Translations under genes and position numbers: made by a program
The notes under the pieces: model-generated
What the model was told of the DNA's origin: nothing
What the model saw: only the letters and a program-made list of their open reading frames with translations
The model's database searches: none
Shown: positions 53,447-62,539 of the stretch, piece after piece
Numbering within the stretch: position 1 is the first letter of the stretch
Layout of the letters: each line of letters starts with the position of its first letter
From: Paulinella micropora
Lineage: Eukaryota; Cercozoa; Imbricatea; Euglyphida; Paulinellidae
DNA length: 64,000 nucleotides
Direction of reading: 5' to 3'
Assembly (NCBI GenBank): GCA_019918135.1
Contig: WBZZ01006573.1
Span: 757,501-821,500, forward strand

Positions 53447-53782
53447 GCCGTGTGAACCAACGCTCGGCTTGCTGGGCTCGGCATTCGAGGACGGGTCGGG
53501 CGACCGGCTGCCTTCTTCAGCTCCCCAACACCGGCTCACTGCAGCAACTGCCGGCAGAGGGCGAGGAGGAAAGATGTCCCGGTCACGGTTGCAGTCACAT
53601 AAGCTTCAAGGCACACCTTGCGGGATAAGGGCCCGTTTGAACTCAAACCTGCGGCCGCGAGCTCCAAACTTCAATACGGGCCGGATCAAGGGTCCAATCA
53701 CGCAGAACCTAGCCAGGACCTCATTCGGACCACTTGCGGCGGAGGCCGGCGAGCCCACGGCAGAGGCCATTCCTCAAGGCAA

Positions 53783-53806
53783 GGGTTAGGGTTAGGGTTA
53801 GGGTTC
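53783..53806 (+). repeat. interstitial (TTAGGG)n, short array
   Basis: About four perfect units after 'cattcctcaaggcaag'. Confidence 0.9.
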
Positions 53807-53940
53807 AGCACCCCGCCAGGCTGCCGGGCTATGCCGGGGCGGCTCGGCTCGCTGTCTCTCGCCGTTTGGACTCAAAGCAGTGTGTTTGGGCCGCCCCAGC
53901 CGGGTCCTGCCAGCATGCCGGAGAAAATCGTTCAGCGGGT

Positions 53941-54014
53941 TGCAGGGTTAGGTTTATTAGGGTTAAAATTAGGGTTAGGGTTAGGGTTAGGGTTAGGGTT
54001 AGGGTTAGGGTTAG
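53941..54014 (+). repeat. interstitial (TTAGGG)n, longest array
   Basis: About twelve units, starting with degenerate ones (aggtttattaggg, ttaaaa). The G-rich strand runs rightwards, as at a right chromosome end, but coding sequence continues for 10 kb beyond. Confidence 0.92.
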
Positions 54015-54398
54015 GCCGTACGCGCAAGACCCCGATGTCATTCTTCTCATGTTATCCTTTCAAAACCTTTACAGTGAGCAAAACCAACCGCTTACAGGGC
54101 ATATACAGATGAACAATCATGAAAATAACCTGTATCCAGATTTTCACTGCCGCGACCGCCGCGACGTTCGCGGCGCGAAGAGAACAAGAGATGAAAAGCG
54201 ACTGGATGTATCAAAGACAGAAACCATAATTCTAGTCTATGCACTGGGACTGCGTTTGGACCTAATGCACTGGTCCGCGGGTCTCTTTGACGAGTGAGAA
54301 AGCGAATTTTACCATGCGGCCAATATTGACGGCGCATGCGCCGCCGCCGCATAGTCTTGATTGAAGGAGCAAGCGCCGTCGAAGAGCCAGCGGTTGTC

Positions 54399-54644
54399 TC
54401 AAAAGTAAGCGTCGCCCGGGATTAGCGAAGACACGTTCCAACCGCTCAGCGGCTGGTTGAAGGCCCTGGCATGCTGAAAGATGCTCTTCATGTCCCCAAC
54501 GTGCGACATGTCCCAGGCGCTAAGCGGCTGGTTGAAGTCGCGGTAGAATGCCATATCTGCGTCCCGCAGGCTGCGCGTGTTCCAGGCGCTCAGTGGCTGG
54601 TTGAAGTCGCGGGCACTATAAAAAACCCTGGTAAAGCTTTGCAC
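54399..54644 (-). pseudogene. BspA/DUF285 repeat gene fragment
   Basis: About 80 codons with three repeats of the type FNQPLSAWDMSHVGDMKSIF, without signal peptide or other domains. It lies between two copies of a subtelomeric module. It is more similar to classical DUF285 repeats than to the array genes at 31575 and 42952. A remnant of a further surface-protein gene, consistent with subtelomeric location of this family. Confidence 0.75.
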
Positions 54645-55137
54645 GGCCGAAGTGTCCGCGGGCCTCTTTGACGAGTGAGAAAGCGAACTTTACCAGGCGG
54701 CCAATATTGACGGCGCATGCGCCGCCGCCGCATAAATACATTTCTTGCTTACAAAAGACATACATACAAAAAATCCCTTGTGATAAGCTCGCAAATTATT
54801 TCAAACAAATATGGACTCATGTTCATGCAGATACACGTGCTCGAAGACCTGCCAGACAGCCTTGCAAGTCGCGGCAGCACCGAATGTCTTCGCGGCGGCT
54901 GCGGCGCCGCCCCATAAAGATAGTTTTCACGTAAAAATAATCTCGTGGCATATACAGCAACTGCCGGCAGTCACATTTATAAGGGCCCGTTTGAACTCAA
55001 ACATGCTTCCGCGAGCTCCAAACTTTGATACGGGCCGGATGAAGGATCCAATCACGCAGAACCTAGCTAGGACGTCATTGGGACCACTCGCGGTGGGTGG
55101 AGGCCTTCGAGCCCACGGCAGAGGCCATTCCTCAAGG

Positions 55138-55166
55138 CAATGGTTAGGGCTAGGGTTAGGGTTAGG
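55138..55166 (+). repeat. interstitial (TTAGGG)n, fourth array
   Basis: Four to five units, one reading TAGGGC. Followed by an ATGT microsatellite to about 55195. Confidence 0.85.
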
Positions 55167-55200
55167 TATATATGTATGTATGTATGTATGTAAGTAAGTT

Positions 55201-55347
55201 CTTTTTGATTGGACTCAGTCTTGATCCGGCCCGTATTAAAGTTTCGAGGTTGTTGCCGCATGTGTGCTTGAGTTTAAACTTCGTGTACGTTTCGTGAAAA
55301 ACTTTAATTGATTTTTTTACAACAGAATTGAAAGGTAAAAAGCTAAG
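55201..55347. other. short spacer
   Basis: Includes tttgatccggcccgtatta-type sequence, the inverse of a subtelomeric module, and an A/T-rich stretch. No gene. Confidence 0.4.
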
Positions 55348-56036
55348 TTAGAGCTCACTCATTTGTCTCTCCATTTCTGTTACATCTAAGCCAACCCTTC
55401 CAAGGTATTGAACTAAGTCACCCTCTTTGACATCAATAATTTTGTGTTGCTCCTTCACTTCCTCTGGCCATCCGTAGTCTACTATAACTAATGACCAAGC
55501 ATGATAGAACCTGTTTGCTTTTGTTCTTATACTGATTATGGGATCTCTTGACTCATCTTCAACATATAAGACACAATTACATGGGATTTGTTTCTTGATG
55601 TCATAGCGCAATGCCCTCTCTGCATAGCAGGCAAGGATGGGTCCATTTGTACTCTCCAAGGAGTGTACAAATGGGACCCATTCTCTAGCCGCAGTAACGT
55701 CTGCTGCTCCCTTTCGCAAAGCTTTGTACCGCGTGTTTTACTAACACTTCTCGCTCTACTATATGAAAGTGTTATAGGGGGTCCTGCTCTAACATCTTTC
55801 GTGAAAGCCATAACAAAACCAAAGCTTCCCCATTTATAATAGCTATAGTATCTGTGTATGCAACGACACGCGGCACCGCCTGGCTTCATGCATGCTTACC
55901 AACTGGATAGGTGATGGCTGGCAGGCCGCCTTGCCCGCTCCCGATTTTGATGACATTTCCAAAGCGTTTCCCTCCCACAAGGCTTTCTGCATCCATATAC
56001 CAGTGTTGATTTCCAAACTGCACTGGAATCACTGCG
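55348..56036 (-). pseudogene. SET-domain protein, 5' truncated, one intron
   Basis: Leftward. Exon ~56036-55910 encodes YGAVIPVQFGNQHWYMDAES and GKRFGNVIKIGSGQGGLPAI, like the 'DA..GN.aRFINH' region of SET domains. The GT donor (gtaagc) is at about 55907. The downstream part encodes GSFGFVMAFTKDVRAGPPIT (the 'A.rdI..GEEit..Y' region). After a shift near 55730 it continues as AADVTAAREWVPFVHSLEST to the stop at 55348. The upstream exons are missing beyond a GATA microsatellite. The NHS motif is not clear, so activity is doubtful. It is related by domain, not by close sequence, to the transposon's SET gene. Confidence 0.5.
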
Positions 56037-56091
56037 CCATACTGTTGGTTCTAACAAAGTAAACAACAGTGTGATGCATGACGCAGCCACA

Positions 56092-56111
56092 AGATAGATA
56101 GATAGACTGAT

Positions 56112-56203
<92 letters not shown>

Positions 56204-56220
56204 GATAGATAGATAGATAG
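56092..56220. repeat. (GATA)n microsatellite
   Basis: About 30 units of GATA with one or two interruptions. It separates AT-balanced from very GC-rich sequence and marks a likely breakpoint. Ser/Ile/Tyr/Leu repeats encoded here are artefacts. Confidence 0.95.
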
Positions 56221-56221
56221 A

Positions 56222-57758
56222 TGGCCACGAAGCCGGGCGGGCCCGGCAGCGCGGCCGCCGGCGCCAGGAAGCAACCCTCGGGGCCGGCCCACAGCCAACC
56301 GGCGCACGACCCCGCGGCCGCACGGCGCAGACAACACCGCGGCCGCCTCGCTGCCGGCCGCCGGCCGCACGGCGCAGACGTAGGCCCACACCAGCGCCAG
56401 AAAGTTGAGGTCCGGCGGCGCCGTGGGCCGCAGGCCCTGCAGGGCCTGCAGGACCGGCACGGTCGCGCGGGCCTGCAGGCTGGGGTCCGCCAGCAGCCGG
56501 CGCCCGCCCACCGCGGCCGCGGCCGCGGGCAGGCACTGCGGCGCGCACCGGGCCAGCCGGGCCTGCCAGTCCTGGCGCCGCCGCCGTTCCTCTTCCGGCC
56601 GGGGCTTGCGGGCGCGGGGCGCCGGCGGCTGCTCCAGCGCCCGCCGGACTTCGGCCTGCTGCGGCCGGGCGCGGCGCCAGAAGGCCAGGCAGTCGTGCTG
56701 CACCCGCACGCGCGCGGCCATGTACGGGCGGAACTGCTCGCGGAAGGCCAGCAGGGCCCCCACGACGCCGTGCTGCTCGGCCAGCACGGCAAGCAGCACG
56801 CGCTCCGCCAGGGCCGCGCGCTGGCCGGGGCAGGCGGGCCCCCGGCACGCCAAGTACGCCTCGGCGTTGGCGGAGCGGCTCGCCACGGGCTTGACCACAC
56901 ACCACTCGTCGAACGCGAGCGCCGCGGTGGCCAGGCCAGCTGCGACGCCACGCCCAGCCCGCCGAAGAACTTGCACACCAGCAGCGCCCGGCGCCGCTCC
57001 TCGCCCCCCGCGGGGCCGTGGGCCGACAGCAGGTGCGTGCCCAGCCGCAGCTGCGCCGCCAGCAGGCACACGCCCCGGCGTTCCTGGTCGGCCGCCTCGG
57101 GGGCGCCCCCGTCCGCTAAGACCAGCGTGCAGGGCAGCTCGCGGTCCCGCAGCTGCTGCGCCCACGCCAGCCGCAGGCGCGCCACCGCCTCGGGACGCCG
57201 CAGGTCCGTGTCGTCGGCGCCCGCTTGGTCCAGCAGCACGTTTGTCAGGTCCGGCCCCCCGGTGCGGCCCCACGCGCGCAGCAGCGGGTCGTACCCGCTG
57301 TTGGGCGTGGGCGAGCCCATCCACGTGCTGCCCAGGATCAGCGTGCCGTGCGGCCGGTGCGCGGCGAGCGCCTTGACCCAGCCGCCCGGCCTGCCGCACA
57401 GGTCGACCGCCGCGTGCTCGGGCAGCAGGTTTAGGGCCGCCGCGATGGCGCCCCCGAGCGGCAGGTCCAGGCCGCGCAGCTTGCACGCCCCGCGGTTCAG
57501 GTCCGACCGCTGCCGCGACAGCTCGGCCGACAGCTGCACGTGCGCGAGCCTAGGGTCCAGCTGGTCGCGCCAGGCCCGGCCGGCCCGCGGGGCCGGCACG
57601 CGCTCGAACAGGGCGCACAGCCGCTCGCACGCGACCGCGTGGGCCCAGTCCGTCCACGGCTCGAGCAGGAGGCGCTGCCCCGCGGTCGCGTCCGCCGCCG
57701 GCGGGGGCCACAGCGTGTGCCACCGGTCGGCCGCCAGCAATAGCAAACAGTCTTCCAT
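56222..57758 (-). pseudogene. FtsJ-like 2'-O-methyltransferase, one frameshift
   Basis: ATG at 57758. The Rossmann/FtsJ core shows motif I, VDLCGRPGGWVKAL (SAM binding, first Lys/Asp region, ~57410-57370); LVLADGG (catalytic Asp, ~57123); LLVCKFFGG (catalytic Lys, ~56985); and, after a one-base shift near 56940, CVVKPVASRSANAEAYLACRG (KP.aSR..S.E.Y, catalytic Glu). This K-D-K-E set is that of cap-type RNA 2'-O-methyltransferases. The ~200-residue C-terminal part is Arg/Ala-rich and runs into the GATA repeat without a clear native stop. Viral or host cap methylation is plausible. The neighbours are an unknown gene and an SF1 helicase on the same strand. Confidence 0.78.
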
Positions 57759-58422
57759 CTTCCTCCGCCGGAGGTCGCCCCGCGCGCTAGGGCAGAGGCC
57801 AGCGCTCTCGTGCCCCGTAGCCCACGGCCGAGAGTGAGTGAGCTAGAGCCGGGAGGGGTGAGAGGACGCCGGCGAGCGAGCGGCCAGGGCCGGCAAAGGG
57901 AAAGTGGAAGAAGCAGAGGGGATGATGATCCTCGTCCCCCGCCTTCCTCCTGCCCTCTCCCCGCCTCCGGAGGCCTCTCAGTCTGTCTGGGAGGGCCGGG
58001 GGGAGTGGGGGCCGGTGGCCTGGCCACCCCCCTCCCCCCTCCGGCTTCCGCTCCTCAGGGGGGGAGAGGGGGTTCGCCGGGGGACGATGTGACCTGGCAG
58101 GAGGAGAGGAGGGGCGGCCGGTCCTAGTGGTGCGCGCTGTTCGACCCTCCGGTGCGGCCGGCGGCGACGACTGGTCCCCTTCCCCCCCGGCCCGGCCCTG
58201 AGCTGTTGCCAGCTGGCTCGCTGCTTTATTGCGGCGGCGTAATTAATACAAAGGCGGGGCCGGGCCCAAGGCCCGCGCCAGCCCACGCCGGAGTCGCGCT
58301 AGCTAGCTACCCCCAGAGCCGGGTCTACTAGCTACTCCTCACGGCCCACCAAGGCTGGGCGCTCGGCCGCGCTGACGTGGGCGAAGCCCCCCCCCCCCTA
58401 CAGTGTCCGGCCGGGGCCCGGG
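57759..58422. other. GC-rich intergenic region, no gene
   Basis: Contains G/A- and C-rich runs (57900-58080) and a C-run at 58388. Several overlapping GC-rich open frames exist, none convincing. It probably includes the upstream region of the methyltransferase gene. Confidence 0.5.
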
Positions 58423-59187
58423 CTACTCCGCCCGCCCGTCCGCCCGAGCTCTTTTGCGGGGCGGCTCGGCGCCGCCCACGGGCGAGCGCTCACCGGCAGA
58501 GCCGGCCGCCGCGGAGGCCGCTTCGTCGTCTTCGTCGTCCGGGCGCGGGGCACTCGGCGGGCTGACGTGTCTGGCCCCGTAGCGATCATGCACAAAGAGC
58601 TGCACCCCGTCCCGCTGCCTGCACGCCAAGTCCCAGCCAGCCTCCGGCAGCAGCTGGTGGAGTACCCGCGAAGCGCTCACCCCCTCCTGGCGGGCCGCGG
58701 CCAGCAACAGGTCGTAGCAGGGCCGGATCTGCGCGAGCTGGGCGAGCAGCAGCGCCTCTACGTCAACCTCCGCCCCGACGAGCGGCGCGGGCTCTTGCGC
58801 CCCCGCGGGTACGTGCAGGAGAAAGTCACACGAGTAGTACACGGTGACCTCGTGGCCCTCTACGTGGGGAACCGTGGTGTACAGCAAGAACTTGGCCTCG
58901 CCCCGCCTGTTGCGCTGTTGCAAACGTCCCTGGAGCGGGGTGCAGATGGCGGCGCAGGACCGCTGGCCAAACAGGGCCTCGAACCAGGACGCCTGTGGGC
59001 AGCGGGCCAGCGACAGGAGCCACGAGGTCGTGCGGACGGCCCGGGGCAGCACGGACAGCCGGCAGCGGTCCAGCGCATGGTCGGGCTCGGCGTCTGCCCT
59101 CTTGTGTAGTGATCCTGAGTTCGTGGGCGGAGTGCCGGCAAGCAAGTGACCCTTGCGTGAGGGCGGAGTACAGACGTAGTGCTTCAC
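58423..59187 (-). CDS. unknown protein with acidic then basic C-terminus
   Basis: 254 codons open from a GTG at 59187; no early ATG was found, so the start is uncertain. The middle is of normal complexity (ASWFEALFGQRSCAAICTPL, GEAKFLLYTTVPHVEGHEVT, LLLAQLAQIRPCYDLLLAAA). The C-terminus has PRPDDEDDEAAS followed by PPRKRARADGR, like a nuclear localisation signal. It lies between the helicase and the methyltransferase on the same strand. No family recognised. Confidence 0.45.
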   Translation of the reverse strand: MKHYVCTPPSRKGHLLAGTPPTNSGSLHKRADAEPDHALDRCRLSVLPRAVRTTSWLLSLARCPQASWFEALFGQRSCAAICTPLQGRLQQRNRRGEAKFLLYTTVPHVEGHEVTVYYSCDFLLHVPAGAQEPAPLVGAEVDVEALLLAQLAQIRPCYDLLLAAARQEGVSASRVLHQLLPEAGWDLACRQRDGVQLFVHDRYGARHVSPPSAPRPDDEDDEAASAAAGSAGERSPVGGAEPPRKRARADGRAE

Positions 59188-59195
59188 AGACCAAC

Positions 59196-59546
59196 CTGTG
59201 GGCCCAAGATTTGTGGGTCCTGTCCTTGGCCCTGCTTTGCTTGGGCATTCCGGCCTTGTGCGCCCCGGTAGTTCTGCAGGCAGTCGATCTATCCTCGGCA
59301 GGGTGTGTTCTTTCCTTGTCTGTCCTGGCTCGCTTCCCTTTCGCTAGGCCCGCGGATTCTTCTAGTGTCTATAGCCTAACCACGCAGACCGAGGCGACGG
59401 CCCGAGAGACTCAATCCACGGAACGTGACTCTAGGTATGGCTACGCATTCTTTTTGCGCTTGGCCCTGACGCTGCTACTCGCGCTAGGAACGCCGGCACT
59501 CGTGCTTGGCTTGGCCCACCGCGTTCACTGCAGCGTCGCTGATTAA
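59196..59546 (+). CDS. small putative two-helix membrane protein
   Basis: About 115 codons; the start is not fixed (no ATG near 59196). Two hydrophobic segments with similar sequence, LWVLSLALLCLGIPALCAPV and FFLRLALTLLLALGTPALVL, flank a Ser/Thr-rich loop (SLTTQTEATARETQSTERDS). The arrangement suggests an internally duplicated membrane protein. It converges with the helicase gene; an AT-rich hairpin lies between them. Function unknown. Confidence 0.4.
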   Translation: MWAQDLWVLSLALLCLGIPALCAPVVLQAVDLSSAGCVLSLSVLARFPFARPADSSSVYSLTTQTEATARETQSTERDSRYGYAFFLRLALTLLLALGTPALVLGLAHRVHCSVAD

Positions 59547-59559
59547 AAGAAGACTAAAA

Positions 59560-59590
59560 AAAAAGAGTTTAATTTTTTTTAAACTAGACC
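59560..59590. terminator. AT-rich hairpin between convergent genes
   Basis: gtttaattttttttaaac can fold with a 6-bp stem. It lies between the stop of the rightward membrane-protein ORF and the end of the leftward helicase. A 3'-processing or termination role is inferred from its position and its similarity to the ttttaattaaa palindromes elsewhere. Confidence 0.35.
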
Positions 59591-59649
59591 CTTGGAACGA
59601 ATTCCTTTTGCTGCCGAGATGGGGGAGAATGCAAAAGTTTTCGTAGTCT

Positions 59650-62269
59650 TCATAGCTCGGACTCATCTTCGGCCCAGAGCGGGGGCGTAAGCAAGGCAGT
59701 TATGCTGCGCGGTTCGTGGGACCAGCGCAACACACATTGTTTCCAAAAACCTCCCAAATCCGGCGGGTAGCTGGCTGCGGGCGGGCTTCTCTGCAAAACG
59801 TAAGTATTGCAATCACGACGAGTACGCGTGAGCGCCGTGTACAAGATTTGTGCCAAAAAGTGGTGGCGAGGGGAATAGGGTGTTGGCGGGAGCACTATCA
59901 GTACATCGTCGAATTCTCCGCCTTGAACACAGATATCCGTTTTTGCATATGCGAGCTTTAGAGCGTCCTCGCCGTGCTGGCGCTTTGACCAGTATTGCAC
60001 GAGGCGTGGTTTGGGGCCGAGACCGCCCGCAAACCAAAGAGTGAAGACACGGTAGGACAGAGCGTGCGAGAGCGGGTAGGCGGGCTGGCGGTCGGTGCTA
60101 GTAATTTCCACTACTTTCAGCGGAGCCACCCCCTCGGGCCAGCGCCCGTCCAAGGTGTACAGGACGTCCTGGATGCGCACAACGAGACCCACACAGCGCA
60201 CTTCGTCTCGTACCAGCAGCTCTGGCTGGATGGGCGCATCGAGAAGGGAGGGATCGCCAAGCCTGGGGCCGGCCCCTGCTGCGCCCGCAGCTGCCCGCTT
60301 TTGCTCCTCCTCTTCGTTGAACCCCAGGTCTTCCAAACGCGGCGGGCTGAGACTCTCGAGGTTCCGGCAGTTGAGTCGAACTTTGAGACTGACACGGAGA
60401 GCGTAGCGGGTGGGGGCGCCCGGCCAAGCCCCTACGCCGTACTAGGGATGAGCGCCGGCCAGGCGGGCCAGCTCGTTGTTGACGAGATCCACCTCGGCCC
60501 TGCGCACGGCAATCACTTGGCAGTCAGGAAAAGCTTGCTCGCCCTGCAGGACGCGGGTGAGCAGGCCCTCGGGCTGCAGGGCGTATCGGTCATGCAACGT
60601 GCGCAGGCGCGTGGCTAGCCCGTGACAGTCGGCGGCTTTGTCTGTGTACAGGACGTACTCCAAGCAGCGCTCCAGGTCGGAGAGTAGCGGTGTTTCTCCG
60701 ATGCGCAGCTGGGCCGCGAGCCGCTGCGCCAGGCACAGTTCCGTGCTGCCCGTGGCCAGACGCAGCACCGAGGTGAGCTGCGCGCAGTGCTGGGGGTAGA
60801 GCTTTTGCATGAGGGAGTGGACCGAGCCGTAGCCTATCGGGGGGAGCTGCGACGGGTCTCCTAGCAGAAGGAGTCGCTGCCATTGGGGGGCCAACTTGTT
60901 CAGCGCGAGCAGCAGCTGCAGCAAAAAGGCCGGTGACATGAGCGACACTTCGTCGATGAGCGCCGCGTACGGCTGCCCCAGGGGCAGAGCCCCGCCGTCC
61001 GAGTCTTTCTTTCGGCGGGGCACCCCCCGCGCACGCACAGCCAGGCCTGGGTCTTGTGGTCCGGGATCGTCACGGGGGGCATGCTGCCCCCCGAGCCCCC
61101 TTGCCCCTGCTCGCCAGCCCGCGCTAGCGGGCTGGGCGCTAGGGGGCTGGCCCCCGCCAGGCCGCGGCGCTGGGCTACCTGCACGGCGTTTCGAGTCATG
61201 GCAATGAAGAGGGCGGGCAGCCCGCAGTGCTTGACCTGTCCGGCAGCGTGGTCTTGCCCGCTCCCCCAGCGCCAGTCAGCAACCCGACGGAGCCCTGCAG
61301 GCAGGTCTTTAGCGCGAGCTCCTGGTCGTTGGTGAGGTGCGGCGACCCCGACGCCGACGCCGATACCGAAACCGAGTCCGCGCGCGGGAAGAGAGAGCTG
61401 CTGCTGCTGCTGCCGCTGTCGGCCGGGCCGCCGTGCGCGGCACAGCGCCTAAGTAGGCGAACAAGCCTGCGCTCTTGGTTGAAGAACCAGCGCGGCGCGC
61501 AAAGGTCCTGGCGTGGGCGCACCCAGGGGGAATCGGCCGAGGGTTGGTCGGGCGCTGAGTCCCAGAGCTCGTCTAGGTATTGCTGCAGCGCGGGCAGCTG
61601 CGTGTGGTCGAGCTCATAGTCGGGGGCCTTCCAGCCAGTGCTTAGCGCGGGCTGAGCGCTAGCGCGGCGGGGCTGGGCCTTGACGAGCCTGCACCACGGC
61701 TCTGACCCGCTCCCCCGGTGCAGGAAGCGCAACAGCTGCAGGGTTGACAGTGCGTCTTCCTCGTTCACGTCCTGATCGGCCAGCCGCTCGTTGACGGTGC
61801 GATCTTCCTCGTCCTCTTCGCTCCCCCTCCTCAACCCGCGGGAGGACGAAGAGGCAGGGGGGTTGCGGGGGGCATGCTTGCCCCCGAGGGCAGCATGGGG
61901 GGGTTCTACCTTGCGCCTTTTGTGGGGATGAGGAGGCTGTGGCGGGGCGAGCGTGGCTTTTTTTCGGAGGGGTTTGTTCTTGTACAGCTGGACTTCCATG
62001 AGCCCCTTTTTCTGGTCAAACTTGGCCCCCTTTCTGTCATCGACCACGGCCTGTCTGGACAGACGGAGACCGGCCACATAGCCCTTATTGGCCAAGAGCA
62101 GCAACCAGGCGGGCCCCCACAGTGTCAGCCTTTGGGGCTGACCCGCCGCGGTTGCGCACAAAACTATATATTCACTGCCTTTTTGTGTTTTGGCAATGCG
62201 CGAGAAACGCCAGCTGGTCCAGGCGTGCCCTGCCAGTAGAAGCTGGGGGGAAGGAGGCTCGGCTTGCAT
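59650..62269 (-). pseudogene. SF1 helicase, RecD/UL5-like, with frameshifts
   Basis: ATG at 62269. About 300 residues of N-terminal region (SWRFSRIAKTQKGSEYIVLC; basic KKATLAPPQPPHPHKRRK) precede HLTNDQELALK, then Walker A GAGGAGKTT (~61270). The frame shifts at ~61240 (MTRNAVQVAQRR, motif Ia) and ~61040 (LIDEVSLM Walker B, ~60950; LLLLGDPSQLPPIGYG motif III, ~60850; QLTSVLRLATGS motif IV). It shifts again at ~60440 (GEFDDVLIVLPP, ILYTALTRTRR motif VI, ~59830). All SF1B motifs are present in order over ~870 codons. Such helicases work at replication forks; UL5 of herpesviruses pairs with the UL52 primase. Three or four one-base shifts mark it as decayed or mis-assembled. Confidence 0.85.
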
Positions 62270-62524
62270 TCTTTCTAGACAAAAGTCTGGACTCTCAAAA
62301 AGAAAAGCAAACAAGAGGGGGGGAGGAGACAGGGAGCAAGAGAGGGGGGGAGTGCCCCGGGGAGATGAAGGAGAGGAGGAGGGCGGAGGGCGGGAGGCAA
62401 GGGGGGGGGGGGGGGGAGGGAGGGGGGAAGGAGAGTAACTTCCCCCCCCCCTCTCTCTCTCTCCCAATCTTGTAGGGACCAAGCGATTAAATCCCTTCAG
62501 CTCAGTACATCTTCCTTAAAAGTC
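62270..62524. other. divergent intergenic region with G-run and GA-rich tract
   Basis: G/A-rich sequence with a G-run at ~62400 and a (CT)n tract at ~62450, between the divergent helicase and the rightward unknown gene. No clear TATA box. Confidence 0.5.
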
Positions 62525-62539
62525 GTGCATTGGACAAAA

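Larger units (their letters stand above)
53088..55200. repeat. mosaic subtelomeric repeat block with TTAGGG arrays
   Basis: Several segments occur twice: 53281-53401 with 53831-53946; 53621-53800 with 54977-55165; 54277-54352 with 54655-54733; and 53088-53250 with 54780-54917. TTAGGG arrays interrupt or end these copies. The arrangement is that of duplicated subtelomeric modules. Open frames are not conserved between the copies, and no gene is claimed apart from a DUF285 fragment at 54399-54644. Confidence 0.85.

Noticed and set aside
53941..54014. Chromosome terminus
   Set aside because: Coding and repeat sequence continues for 10 kb beyond the array, so the tract is interstitial.
55896..56220. 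C-terminal (SIYL)n extension of the methyltransferase frame
   Set aside because: Encoded by the GATA microsatellite; no native terminus is implied.
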